Shown in pieces: positions 42,700-54,072 of a DNA stretch of 64,000 bases. The number at the start of each line of letters is the position of its first letter. The stretch's first letter is position 1. The notes under the pieces are model-generated. The model was not told where the DNA came from and ran no database searches. It saw nothing but the letters and a program-made list of their open reading frames with translations. The stretch comes from Galeopsis tetrahit (taxonomy: Eukaryota > Streptophyta > Magnoliopsida > Lamiales > Lamiaceae), in the NCBI GenBank assembly GCA_963675135.1, contig OY776126.1:20153195-20217194 (forward strand), in the 5' to 3' direction. Both the position numbers and the translations under genes were made by a program.

Positions 42700-43421
42700 T
42701 TAGTTATGTATTTGTGCTTTATTCCTTTGCTTTGTGTAAGCTTTCTTCAATTTAATGAAGGATAATGGTCATACGACCGTTAAAAAAAAAAAAGGTTCCG
42801 TCAAGAGATTGTTAATTGTTGTAATTGATTTTCAAGAATCATTTTAGTTGAAATTAAATTGGACGTTGTGGCACACACTTGCATGAATTATGGAAATTTT
42901 TGGGTGATTACAATAGTACTACTATTTAATACTATAATAAGCCGCTATTTAACCAATGAAGTATTCTGGTTCGGTGATTTTGTTTTGTATCATATAAAAA
43001 CAGAGATTAAAAAAAAAACTTTGTGTACTTAAAACATGATAGTTTAAAGAGGAGAGTTCGCTTGATTTTTTTATTTTTTTTAGATCTTTATTTATATGAG
43101 TTTGCCACTTTAAAGTTTCAATATTACATGATATTAGTATAAAGATTTCCTTCCCTTTAATCTAAAATATTAAATCTATCGTAGGTACTTGACATTTGAC
43201 ATGCATCTCAAATTCTCAATAACGTATATAGGGTTTTAATTAAAAAAGAAAGTGTGAATCTAACGATTTAGATTAAGCATTTTAACAAAAGTGGTTTAAC
43301 GAACTAATAATTAGTGGAACCAATTATAAATATTTAAGGATTTTGTTCCAATATTCAATATAGGTTTTTTAAAAAATGAAATAATATTCAATATGCACGG
43401 TTTTCTTTAAATATAGAGTAG
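42700..43421. other. AT-rich intergenic DNA
   Basis: Nothing recognised beyond homopolymer runs. Confidence 0.5.
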
Positions 43422-43430
43422 TAAAAAAAA

Positions 43431-45175
43431 GAGTTAATTGCAAAAAAAATCACGAACTTTAGTGGATTTATCAATTACAACATATCCTTTTTTTCTTTGC
43501 AATTCGATACACAATCTTTTTAAGTTTTACAATTTAATGCACCGATAGATTTTCCGGTCAATTCTAATATGACATGGCGCCGGAAACATAAAAAAATCGT
43601 CACACGGGCGTCAAGTAGACTGTCAACTAATTAATTATTCTTAAAAAAATATAATTTAAAACTCTAAAAATATACAAAATTAAACCAACTCTAATTATCT
43701 AATTATCGGCACACACGCACAAGAAGAGGTAAATTTCAACCAGTAATTTTTAAATTTTAAATGTTCAAGAGATTCCTACATGATCCTCCCCTCCCAAGTT
43801 AGTACAGAACTCATGAAAATTTGAAATGATTAATTTCTAGAAAAGATATTACTGGTATTGTCCGAATAACTCAAGAAATCAGTTTTTAATTAAATTTTTT
43901 TTTGATTAAGCAACTCTCTCAAAAGTGTAATAAGTAATAATCGTTGCCGCCGGAGCATCAACCCAACTCCAGGAGTCCAAATTTAAGCAGAAAATGTCTG
44001 ATGATAACATTATCGATCTGCATCGGGCAAAATTCGCAATGCTCTTCTTGTGTCTGATGATAACATTGTCGATCTGCAATGTCCGATGCTCTAGCGTTTA
44101 AATGTCCGATTATTCTTTTCACTCTAGCGGCAAAATTCACACTGTACAGATTAAATGTCTGATGATTTGGTTCCCGCCTGATCCGGGTTGGTACAAGGTT
44201 AACACGGACGGTAGTGCTCTCTTCTTCCCCGGGTAATCTGCATGCGGGGGCGGTATTCAGGACCTTCAGGGGATTTTTCGTGGCTGCGCTCGCTACTAAG
44301 GTGGGTTGGGGTCTCCCTTTTGAGGCTGAGTTGGCAGCGGTACTTATGGCCATCAAGTATGCACATGATCAGGGATGACACTTCCTTTGGATTGAGTCGG
44401 ATTCGACACTCACGATTGACACTTTTATGAGCACCAATCCCTCTATTTCTTGGCGTCTGCAAGGCCTTTGGAGCCAGATCCACCCTCTTACACAGGACAT
44501 GCACATCAGATACTCACACGTCTTTAGAGAGGCCAACAAGGCGGCGGATAATGTGGCCAAGACTGGCCTTGATTGTGTCTGGAGATGCTACCCACCAGAC
44601 TTTTTACTCTCATTTCTGCATAATGATTTATATACTGCTTTCTATAGACATTGATTTTTAGAGGAGTGTACCTTTTTCCTTGACCTGGGTTTTATCCCTA
44701 AGGAGGGTTTTCCAGGCAAGGTTTTAATGGCACTCCGGCCTCTGGCTCGACATGTGAGCTTATGGTCCTAGATTTCTTTTCTTCTTTTATATGATCTACC
44801 TTTTATTGTCACACTGTACAGATTAAATAATTAGGGCGTGAGAATTTGAGTAAAAAGAATTTACTCTTCTTGTGTGTCCGTGCGTGTGTGTTTAGGAATT
44901 ATGTGTAGATAATTAGGGTTGTTTAATTTTGTATATTTTTAGAGTTTTAAAATGTATTTTTTTAAGAATAATTAATTAGTTGATAGTCTACTTGGCGTCC
45001 ATGTGGCGATTTTTTTATGTTTTCGGCGCCACGTCATATTAGAATTGACCGGAAAATCTACCGGTGCATTAAATTGTAAAACTTAAAAAGAATGTGTATG
45101 GAATTGCAAAGAAAAAAAAGATATGTTGTAATTGATAAATTCACTAAAGGTCATGATTTTTTTTGTAATTAACCC
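43431..45175. mobile_element. Mutator-like element with about 300-bp TIRs and a captured RNase H fragment
   Basis: The two ends are inverted copies of about 300 bp: left GAGTTAATTGCAAAAAAAAT, right (complemented) GGGTTAATTACAAAAAAAAT. Matching continues through TTCCGGTCAATTCTAATATG and AACTAATTAATTATTCTTAA. The 9-bp duplication taaaaaaaa (43422-43430 and 45176-45184) fits the superfamily but is low-complexity. The 1.1-kb interior has a repeated TGTCTGATGATAACATT phrase and a LINE-type RNase H fragment instead of a transposase. Confidence 0.85.
44184..44654 (+). pseudogene. RNase H-like domain fragment of plant LINE type
   Basis: The plus strand encodes a plant RVT_3-type RNase H: VNTDGSA with the first Asp, then after a frame change GWGLPFEAELAAVLMAIKYA with the catalytic Glu, then WIESDS, and finally SHVFREANKAADNVAK. 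Breaks: a stop after SALFFPG and a frame difference before FEAEL, plus a TGA at 44376-44378 just before HFLWIESDS. The last part reads to a TGA at 44652-44654. This domain usually ends plant non-LTR retrotransposon polyproteins and occurs in many decayed copies. Here it lies between Mutator-type TIRs. Confidence 0.75.
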
Positions 45176-45184
45176 TAAAAAAAA

Positions 45185-47019
45185 AAAGGAGGAAATTTTG
45201 ATTATTGGAATCGGTATAAGTGGATCCATTAACACTATTTGGGCCCCTTGTAGCCTATTGGTCCATTTTTATAATGGGCTAAGGGCTATCATAAAGCCCA
45301 CTTAAAAAAATTAACCTCCAATCACAAGTGCAATTTAGCCTATGGTACACCCCGAAAATTAGTAAATTACATTCTACGCTACAGGGTAGTATTTATTTTT
45401 TATTTTGCTTAGACATAGATTTAAGTAGGGTAATTTGAATCATAAGAAAACAAAACGAGACCTTCTGCTTAAGATCTCAATGATATTTTCGAGTTATTAT
45501 ACAAAATTATAATAAATAATTCTTCTTTTTCTTAAATACAATATAATATTTTTATCAATCGATCGATACAATTGGTGAATTAAGAATGTATATTAGAAAC
45601 ACAATGTGTCAGGGTGTGTGTGCCTCATTCATTGACTACTGGGAACAGTGTAGATCTGTTTGTTACTTTAGAGTAAGTATCTTTGTGCTTTATGTTACGT
45701 GCAATATGTATTATTTTATACAGTAAATAAATTGATAAGAGTAAATAAAATACACAAAATCTTTCAAATCGAACATTAAAGCATCATATTCCAAGTTGCA
45801 TGGCCAATATTCAACAAATCGGCTTCAAATAAATGTCTACCTTTGACTCATTAATTTGTGGGGGCCTTTAGATCATAAAATATTCCAAACTTGTTACGTA
45901 TTTTTCTTTTAAAAAATCATTATGCAATCTAGATCGGTCCAACTCCAACTATTTAGACTTCATGAGGGAGGGCCAATTTAATAATTGTCGAATAAATTAT
46001 AATGAATATCTCTCTTTTATTTCTTTTAATTGTACGTGACTCAACATTTTTAATTATACACGAAATCATGCACATTAAGCTACAAAAAACAATGTATCTA
46101 TCCATGGCAAATTTCGATTGAAAATGACTAAATTTTGATATAGACTGTAGTTATGTCTTTGTCATTTGTTCATAGGCTCAAAAAGAATTCATTGTACATT
46201 TGAAAACAAATCAGGTTGTGAGAACATATTCTTTCTAGTTTCATCTAGTTAATCTTGAAAAAAATACAATAATTAGTGTGATTTTTTTTTTTCAAATCGC
46301 ACTCTTTCATTGCTATTCCATCGTCGAATACTATAAGCTGCGCAAGACCATCGTGTACAACACTCGTTTTTTTTTTCCTTCTTTTGTACGGGGATTATTG
46401 CTTACCCACTAATCTTGAGAGGACACTTTGCCACACCTATGGAACACTATGTATATATATATATGGCAAATTGGCACCTAGATAACCTAATCTTTGTAGG
46501 GGTGGGGGGAAAGACATTTGATGACTTGATTCATCCCACTATAATATATCTACTCAAAAAGAGTAATGAAAATTAAAATAAGTACAAAAAAGAGCATGTC
46601 AATTCTTTGTATATTCTTGCTTGATATATACAGCACTAGATACTGCTATGGAATGGAACACTATTATGTTTTGTGCTTTATACAAACATGAATTGATCTT
46701 TCCTATTTTGAACCCACCAAGATAGGAAAATAAAAATAAAAAAATTGCCCTTTTGGGTTGCAAGCCAAGGACATCCAATTCACACAACTAATTTCTTATT
46801 TCATTTCTTGTTTAGAATTTGAATTAAGGGTGAGAAAGTGTTGAATATTTTCTTGGTATTTTGTGATATTCAACAAGCATAAGTCTATAACTAATATTGC
46901 ATTGCATATCAAAGAAGAACAAATTATAGGAAAGAGTACTAAAACAAACAAAGGTGAGCAACAAAACACCAAACACAACACTTGTGTTTCTCCCAACTAC
47001 AACTCTCTTGCCACACAAA
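45185..47019. other. Intergenic DNA
   Basis: AT-rich with no gene seen. The part from about 46560 to 47019 probably includes the 3' UTR of the minus-strand RSS3-like gene. Confidence 0.5.
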
Positions 47020-48977
47020 TCACTCCAAGAAAGTTTCCATTACATCCGAGTACATCCCGTTTTCATTTCTATATTCCCCGGGATTATGCGAAAGGTGATT
47101 GAGCGACGACGAAGACGAAGAAGTCGCCATCCTCGCAGGCAAAGTGAAGCTCCTCTTAAACTTCCCATCCATCTTCGAATGGCTATCCAAACTCAAGAAC
47201 TCGTTCGGATTCCCCCCGTGCAGGCTCGAAGGATCCGAGTTCGGGTCGGGCTTGCCCGAGTTGAACAAAAGCTTCGCCTCATCGGACCGTGCGGTCAGCG
47301 CATTGAAGAAGCTCAACCCATTAGGCCATTTGATGTCATTTTCATGATGATCACCGATCATATCGTCCATTCGTGACTCGTTCGGATGGGGATGCAAGAA
47401 CATGTGCGTCTCGTCTTTCGACGGCGGCATCGACCCAAGTCGACCCGAGTTTTGGAAACTCGGATTTGAACCCCAATTGAATAGGGGAGGCGGAGGAGGA
47501 GACCTAACCGGCATTGTGGGCTGTTTTAAGGGAATCGGGGACGAAGACGAGGCGTTTCGGGTCGACGAGAAGAGCTGGGATAGATAGAATCCAGATTGAT
47601 AACCTAAGGACTCAAATGTGTGCCTCATTCTCAGCACAAAATGAAGGTCTTCTGGAATCTAGATGCAATAAAAAACATTGTGAATTAGTAATTAAACTAA
47701 AGGGCCATAAAAAAAAGTAAATGAAAAACTCACAATCTTGCAAGAACCAAGCTGTAGAAGCCCATGTCCAGCTTGAATCACAGCAATAGTCTATAGTAAA
47801 AAGTACTACTAAGATTAATCAATTTCATTATTGTCTTGGCAATGGATTAAATTAGAAGTAGAAAATATGAAACCTGAATGCCGGAATCAAACTGTTCAGT
47901 CCACTCTGTAGGTAGCTGCAAATGCAATCAATCATTCATAAACAGTAGTTAAACTTTTTCATGAGTAACAATAATTGGGACATTGAAAGTCCACTTTCTT
48001 GTACCAAGAATTAGGGTCAAAAATCAATTAACTTTAGCTAATTAATCAAAATCAATTTCTAATTAATGACACACATACAGCATCAAATGAACTCTGCCAG
48101 TAGTTAGAGATGTTTGGTTCACATTCAGTTGGCTCCTTGAATACCCATTTGTGACATTTATCGGAAGCAACTTTCCCCATCAATCTGCAATTAATGTTTT
48201 CACCCAATCAAACAAAGTAGACCCACAAAGAGAGTGATAAACACACACTAAATGAAAATCCCATCTCTCTCATGGAAGAGGACAAGAGAGATAGAAAATC
48301 CAATAGTGAAAGCACCTACCCAGTACCCACCCTTCGCCATAATTATACAATTGAATGGACATTTTACTGAAGGCTTTTCTGACAGGATCCTCCCCTCCTT
48401 CCATCTCATCTGAAACTCTGCCTCCTCTGCAGAACCCATCTTCCCACATCAACATTCTGCACATATTAGCAAAATTCAAATCAGGACAAACACCTCTCTC
48501 TCAAAATTTAGCACTCAAAACACTTTCTCCGTTAGTCGACGACAGATTTACTAACGAAATGATCAATTTTAATAGAATATAATAACTGAGTGACCAATTT
48601 TAATAGGGAATAGAGACTAAATGTGTTGACAAAATATGAAAAGAGGTAAACTTGAGTGAATGATATTTTCCCTATGGTCAATTAAACCATACTCACAAGC
48701 TACCATTGTCGTCTCCAACTTTGCAACCATTGCCACCTCTAACTCTCCTGCAATCAATCAATGAAAATAAATTAAAGAAAATGAGACCCCAGTTCAGGAA
48801 ACTAAAAACCCATGTAGGAAATGAGATGAAAAAATCAAGAGAGAGAGAGAGGTACGGGCGAGGGCGAATGGTCCAGAAAACAGAGTAAGTCCAGTCTGAA
48901 TTGAGGCAGACGGTTCTAAGGGCCTCATGAAGGGCCATCATCCCAACTGCTTCTTTGCTCCTGTCTGAGCCCACCAT
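47020..48977 (-). CDS. RSS3: RSS3-like nuclear factor with bHLH-MYC_N domain, seven exons
   Basis: Exons 48977-48856, 48747-48697, 48456-48331, 48184-48079, 47915-47874, 47790-47734 and 47658-47020 all have GT-AG borders and join in frame to 380 residues. The N-terminus (DRSKEAVGMMALHEALR, SDWTYSVFWTIRPRP, GGNGCKVGDDNGSLMLMWED) and the segments YNYGEGLMGKVASDKCHKWV and QTIAVIQAGHGLLQLGSCKI match RICE SALT SENSITIVE 3 and its dicot relatives. These carry a MYC-type N-terminal domain without a bHLH DNA-binding region. In rice, RSS3 bridges JAZ repressors and class-C bHLH factors in the nucleus, tuning jasmonate responses and root growth under salt. The C-terminal exon has PPPPPLFNW and the conserved KWPNGLSFFNALTAR. 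Exon borders are inferred from splice consensus and frame. Confidence 0.88.
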
Positions 48978-49599
48978 TCTCTCTCTCTCTCTCTTTCTTG
49001 CTTTTTTGTTAATCCACTATGAAGTAAGTAAATATGTCCCCCTTTTTTTTGTGTTTATCTACTTTTCCCACACTGCACTGCAGAATACTAGTCAAATATG
49101 AACCACAGAGAGGGGCAATGAGGTGACTTCATCCCTTTGTTTGTTTTTCACTCGACACGCACACACGCACATTTAGTTTCAATATTTTACCGCAGCGGTT
49201 ACTTGGGGGGAGGGAAAGGGGGGTGGGGGGAGTACTGGTGCAGAGGAATCAAGAGGGAGTGAAAAAGTGCGTGCAAATGAGAGGATTTTGTGAGAGAGAG
49301 AGAATTTTTTAAGCGTGAGGAGTGTTGGGAGTGGGGACACCTCTTTTATTATCCTCCTTAGCAAAGCACCAACAGACAGCGGGAGAAAGGTAAGGAAGAA
49401 AGAAAGAAAGAGTTTCTCCCTGCAATTACGCCTTTGCCCTTCCTTCTCCGTTTTGGATTTGTCCTCCTATGCTACCACTTTTTATGTAAACGAGCGTGGC
49501 CCGCAAAATTTCAAAAGCAAATGCATATAAGACTTTACCTATAGTTGAACACATTTTATGTATGAACGGTCTCACACAAGATCAGTACAAAAATAATTG
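48978..49599. other. Promoter/leader region of the RSS3-like gene
   Basis: A (CT)n run at about 48979-48993 lies just before the start codon (GA-rich in the gene sense), and another near 49294-49303. Such GA/CT tracts are common in plant 5' UTRs. No clear TATA box was picked. Confidence 0.45.
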
Positions 49600-49779
49600 C
49601 TCCCTTCGTTTCGAGGTTTTTTTGCACTATTTAACTGACACATTTTTTAAGAAAAATGAATTTAGTGGTTGGTGATGTAACATAGATAAATGTTATTTTT
49701 GGTGATTTGATGAAGTGTAAAGTAAAAAATGTATGTAAAAAATAGTAACAATTTTGAAAATAAAATGATGTTGAAAGAG
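49600..49779. mobile_element. Short MITE related to the one at 63773
   Basis: Starts CTCCCTTCGTTTCG and ends AAAATGATGTTGAAAGAGTA. It shares ordered words with the right-edge copy: AATTTAGTGGT, the GTGATTT-type stretch and AATAAAATGATGTT. No coding capacity. From 49780 to 50526 nothing else is recognised. Confidence 0.5.
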
Positions 49780-50526
49780 TATTAATTTTATTGAGTATTT
49801 TCATATTAAGAGTGTGCAAGTTTGGTTCAATGGATTAGACTTGATTGACTTTTTATTTTTGACGAATTAAATGTTTTGTTGGATTGATTGTGACCCGGAT
49901 TTAATGCAAGACCTGCTTATTTTTTACTGCAATTTATGAGACTATTTATCATGCATTTGTGGGACTAATAGTCATAAAAAAAAAAGGTGACTTAATTTGT
50001 CCAATATTTTTCCATCCATCAATTCAAACTAGCCTTTAGCATATAGTTCAAAAGAATGATTGAATAATCCTGCAGCACGCGGATGAATTTTACTACTTTT
50101 TTGTACAAATTTAATAAGTCTAATTTATTTTTGCCAATCAAACATAATATGTACATTTATATAAATGAAAATATTCATTTTTTCAATACACGAACTCATC
50201 TTTCACTTTTTATTTTATACATAAATAATTGGTATTTTTTAAAACGTGTATCAATTGAATTATACATCATTTGTTCCATAATCATTTTCATATGTATGTG
50301 AGCACACATATTAAGAAAGTGTAATTTAAATTTTTATTTACAAAGTAAAAATTAATTGACTTGTGTCTTGTGTGGACGCATGAGTAATTATATAATTTTA
50401 TGTAAAATTATGAATATTATGAAAAATTAAAGAGTTTTTTATTTTAAAAGGTGTAAAAGTTATTATAAGAATTTTCGAAACAAAAGTGTAAGTTCTTGCA
50501 AAGGGAGACGTTTGACTAGGGAAATA

Positions 50527-50796
50527 CTCCCTCCGTCCCACAATTGTTTGCACACTTACCTTATTTGTCTGTCCCACAATTGTTTGTACACCCACAAAGG
50601 AAACTTTCTCATAAACTTCACCCTCACAATATTCACATATTTACACAAAATGTCATTACTTTTACTCTCTTTTCAATCACATTTTTACTTTATCCATATA
50701 ACTTTACAAAATTATCCTTCAACACTCCACTCATTACACTTTTTTCTTAAAAAGTGTGCTAATTTTGTGGTGTAAACACTTGTGTAGCGGAGGGAG
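50527..50796. mobile_element. Stowaway-type MITE 1
   Basis: Termini CTCCCTCCGTCCCACAA and, complemented at the right, CTCCCTCCGCTACACAA, with TA at both flanks (50525-50526 and 50797-50798). This is the Tc1/mariner-class MITE signature. Eroded relatives lie in 50880-51190 (right end GGGCGGAGGGAG) and at about 51243-51328. Confidence 0.8.
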
Positions 50797-51330
50797 TACG
50801 TTATACGAGGTAAATTTATGAAAATATCAATCCAACCATGTAAAAAAAAAGTATGATAACAAAAAAAAAATCTCATTTTCTCAAAAGTTTTTTTACTTTC
50901 TTTATTAATTTGTCTCTTAAAATAATTATCACAATTCTTACTATTAAATATACATATATTTACTTTTCATGTCATAATTTTTGGGATTCATCATACAAGT
51001 AAAGTTTTGTCTTGATCCGAGTGGGGATTGTACTTAATTCAACTAGTTTATTTACTTTATATATAAAAATTTATAAAATTACCCATCAACACTCTAATCA
51101 TTCTCAACACTCTAATCATTACATTTTTTCCTTAAACTATGTGCTCAAAAGGCACTGCAAAATTTTCAAGGGCGGAGGGAGCAATTAAGAACTGAAAGAA
51201 TTTGTAATACGAAGTACCAAATTTACCGGACTCCAAATTAAATACTCCCTCCGTTTTACTAAGTTTCTCATTTCATTTTTGCATATTATTTTATTATAAT
51301 TCATCTCACACAGTCATACTTTATCTATTA

Positions 51331-51628
51331 CTCCCTCCGTCCAATTTAATTATTCTCAATTTCTCTTTTTAGTTGTCCAATTTTATTATACTCATACTCT
51401 TTTTGAAAATAATAATATTCACAATACTTTATCTCCACCCTCCAACAATCACTTATTTACTCAAATTGTCACTAACTTTATTCATAAACAAACACTTTAC
51501 TTATAAATTGACCTCACAACATCCCATCATACCCCCAACTTATCTACTTTGGAGTACATAAATTAATTAATATTCAAATTAAAACTCGTGTTCGGAGAAA
51601 TTGGCATAATAAAATTGGACGGAGGAAG
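51331..51628. mobile_element. Stowaway-type MITE 2
   Basis: CTCCCTCCGTCCAATTT at the left and AAATTGGACGGAGGAAG at the right, flanked by TA. It is the same family as the next copy but in opposite internal orientation. A 62-codon frame inside is the AT-rich body translated and recurs in the other copies. Confidence 0.8.
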
Positions 51629-51654
51629 TATTTTCTTTTTTACCATATGTACTA

Positions 51655-51946
51655 CTCCCTCCGTCCAATTTTATTATGCCCACTTCTCCGGACACAGGTT
51701 TGAATGAATATTGATTAGTTTATTCATAAAGTAGATAAGTTAAGGGTATGATGGGGGATTGTGGGGTCCATTTATAAATAAATATTGATTGTTTATGAAT
51801 AAAGTGAATGAAAAAGTGGATAAATAAGTGATGGTAGGAGGGTGGAGATAAAGTAGTATGAATAGTATTGTTTCCAAAAAGAGTATGGGCATAATAAAAT
51901 TGAACAACAAAAAACGGAAAGTGGGAATAATGAAATTGGACGCGAG
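51655..51946. mobile_element. Stowaway-type MITE 3
   Basis: Starts CTCCCTCCGTCCAATTTTAT and ends AATGAAATTGGACGCGAG, flanked by TA. It lies 26 bp from MITE 2 in opposite orientation, so the pair could fold into a long hairpin if transcribed together. Confidence 0.8.
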
Positions 51947-52582
51947 TATATTTATTCTTTTATTATATTTTTTAATTAAAACATAAAAAAATGGAAAATT
52001 TATAGTGAAATGAAAAGGAGAGTACTAATTAACTCATTTCATTCCTAATCAGCCTGAATAATTATTGATTGGACTCATAGTCATAGACAGGAGAGATGTT
52101 GACTGTTGCATAGGACACTTGGCACACCTGAATATTTATTTTTAAAATAGGAGTAATATATATTTTTAATATATTAATGTTAATAATCGAATTCTAGCTA
52201 AAAATAAAATAAATTTGATGATAATCATTAAATTGAGAGATTTTTTCTTTTTACGAACTATTTATTAGTCTCTGTAAAAAAAAGTACCTACTTGAAACGA
52301 CACATATTTAAGAGTTGCAAAGGTGGTATTTGCATGCAATTGTGTTTTGATCTAATTAATAGAATAATTTAGATAAGGAGGTAGGGGCCAGGGGTATGTA
52401 TATACTTTCATGCATTTAGTATTCTGTAATAGAATTAAGGAATATTTTTTTTTATATATTAATTTCTTATTAATATATATATAATTTTTTATTAAAATAA
52501 AAATTAATATAGAAAGATTTATGACTCGATAAACTTTTTAAAATAAAATTTAAGATTAAAAGCTAGAGTATAATTTTTTTAG

Positions 52583-54063
52583 AGTTAATTCCAAATAAAT
52601 ACACAACCTTTCATCTCAATATCAATTTAATCATGACTTTTACGATTTTTTTTTAAAACCCCCAACCTTTCATAGTGTTGCAATTAGATACACGTTTTTT
52701 TTTTCTCCTGTCAACAATTGATGATGTGGTTGCCGTAGATCGCCCGTCATATTACACATATTTTTTTTTTCCCTATAAAGATTACACTTTATAAAAATAT
52801 AAAATTTTATAAAAATAAAAATAAAATTGCAGTGTCTCCCCATTCTCAAACTAAATCAAGTTTTCTTCTATCATTCTCAAACTAAATCAATTATTCTCTT
52901 CTAACCATAAAAATTAAATAAAAATAAAAATAAAACTCTCGGCATCTTCGGCGACTTCTTAGCTTCTCAAACTGAACAGAGTTCTTGTTATGCGCGTCTC
53001 TCTCACTCCTCACTTTTCAAACTCAATCAATCAAGTTCTTCTCTTCAAATCCTAAAAATCAAAATCATAAGGGATAGAACATTGTTGTTGCAATAATCAT
53101 TAGTGTTAAACATTCCTAGAATATTTTCCTCTCTCATAAAGCATATAAATTGTAGTTATTCTCTTCTAACCATAAAAATTAAATAAAAATAAAAATAAAA
53201 CTTTCGGCATCTTCGGCGACTTCTTAGCTTCTCAAACTAAACAGAGTTCTTGTTATGCGCGTCTCTCTCACTCCTCACTTCTCAAACTCAATCAATTAAG
53301 TTCTTCTCTTCAAATCCTAAAAATCAAAATCATAAGGGATAGAACATTTTTGTTGCAATAATCATTAGTGTTAAACATTCCTAGAATATTTTCCTCTCTC
53401 ATAAAGCATATAAATTGTAGTTCTCAACAATAATCATTAGTGTTAAACACATTAATTCCTATAATATTTTCCTCTCCATAAAGCATATAAATTGTAGTTC
53501 TCGAACTAATTGAACAAAATAATAAAAAACCACCAACAAGGTTATCTTCAGTATACACCCAAATACAATAATTAATTGAGGTCCACCGAAAAAAAATTAT
53601 AGTTCTCGAACTAGTTGAACAAAACAACAAAATTATTAAATAATTTAAGAATTCCTAAAGAAATAAACCACCAAATCACCAATGATCATGGATTAGATGC
53701 GTGATTTTTTTTTTTTTTTTATGATTATTGTGGTAAGAGGAGAATAACTTGATTTAGTTTGAGAATGGTAGAGAAAACTTGATTTAGTTTGAGAAGAAGA
53801 GGAGATGATTTAGTTTGAGAATGGTAGAAGAAAACTAGTTTGAGAAGCGGTTATAAAGTGTAATCTTTATAGGGAAAATAAAAAAATATGTGTAATATGA
53901 CGTGGCGAGCTCCGACAAGCCACATCATCAATTGTTGACCGGAGAAAAAAAATGTGTATCTAATTGCAACACGATGAAAAGTTGGGGTTTTAAAAAAAAA
54001 TCGTAAATGTCGTGATTAAATTGATACTGAGACTAAAGGTGGTGTATTTATTTAGAATTAACC
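52583..54063. mobile_element. Mutator-like element with long TIRs and internal tandem duplication
   Basis: The left end (GTTAATTCCAAATAAATACA) and complemented right end (GTTAATTCTAAATAAATACA) are inverted copies extending about 300 bp through CAACAATTGATGATGTGG and ATAAAGATTACACTTTATAA. The terminal GTTAATT is shared with the element at 43431. TSD is unclear because both flanks are T-rich. No transposase; the interior is the 265-bp duplication. Confidence 0.75.
52891..53505. repeat. 265-bp tandem duplication plus partial third copy
   Basis: 52891-53155 and 53156-53420 are near-identical (a handful of substitutions), both carrying TCGGCATCTTCGGCGACTTC and TTGTTATGCGCGTCTCTCTC. About 80 bp of the unit's end recur at 53424-53505 in diverged form. 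No conserved frame is seen. Confidence 0.9.
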
Positions 54064-54072
54064 TTTTTTTTT

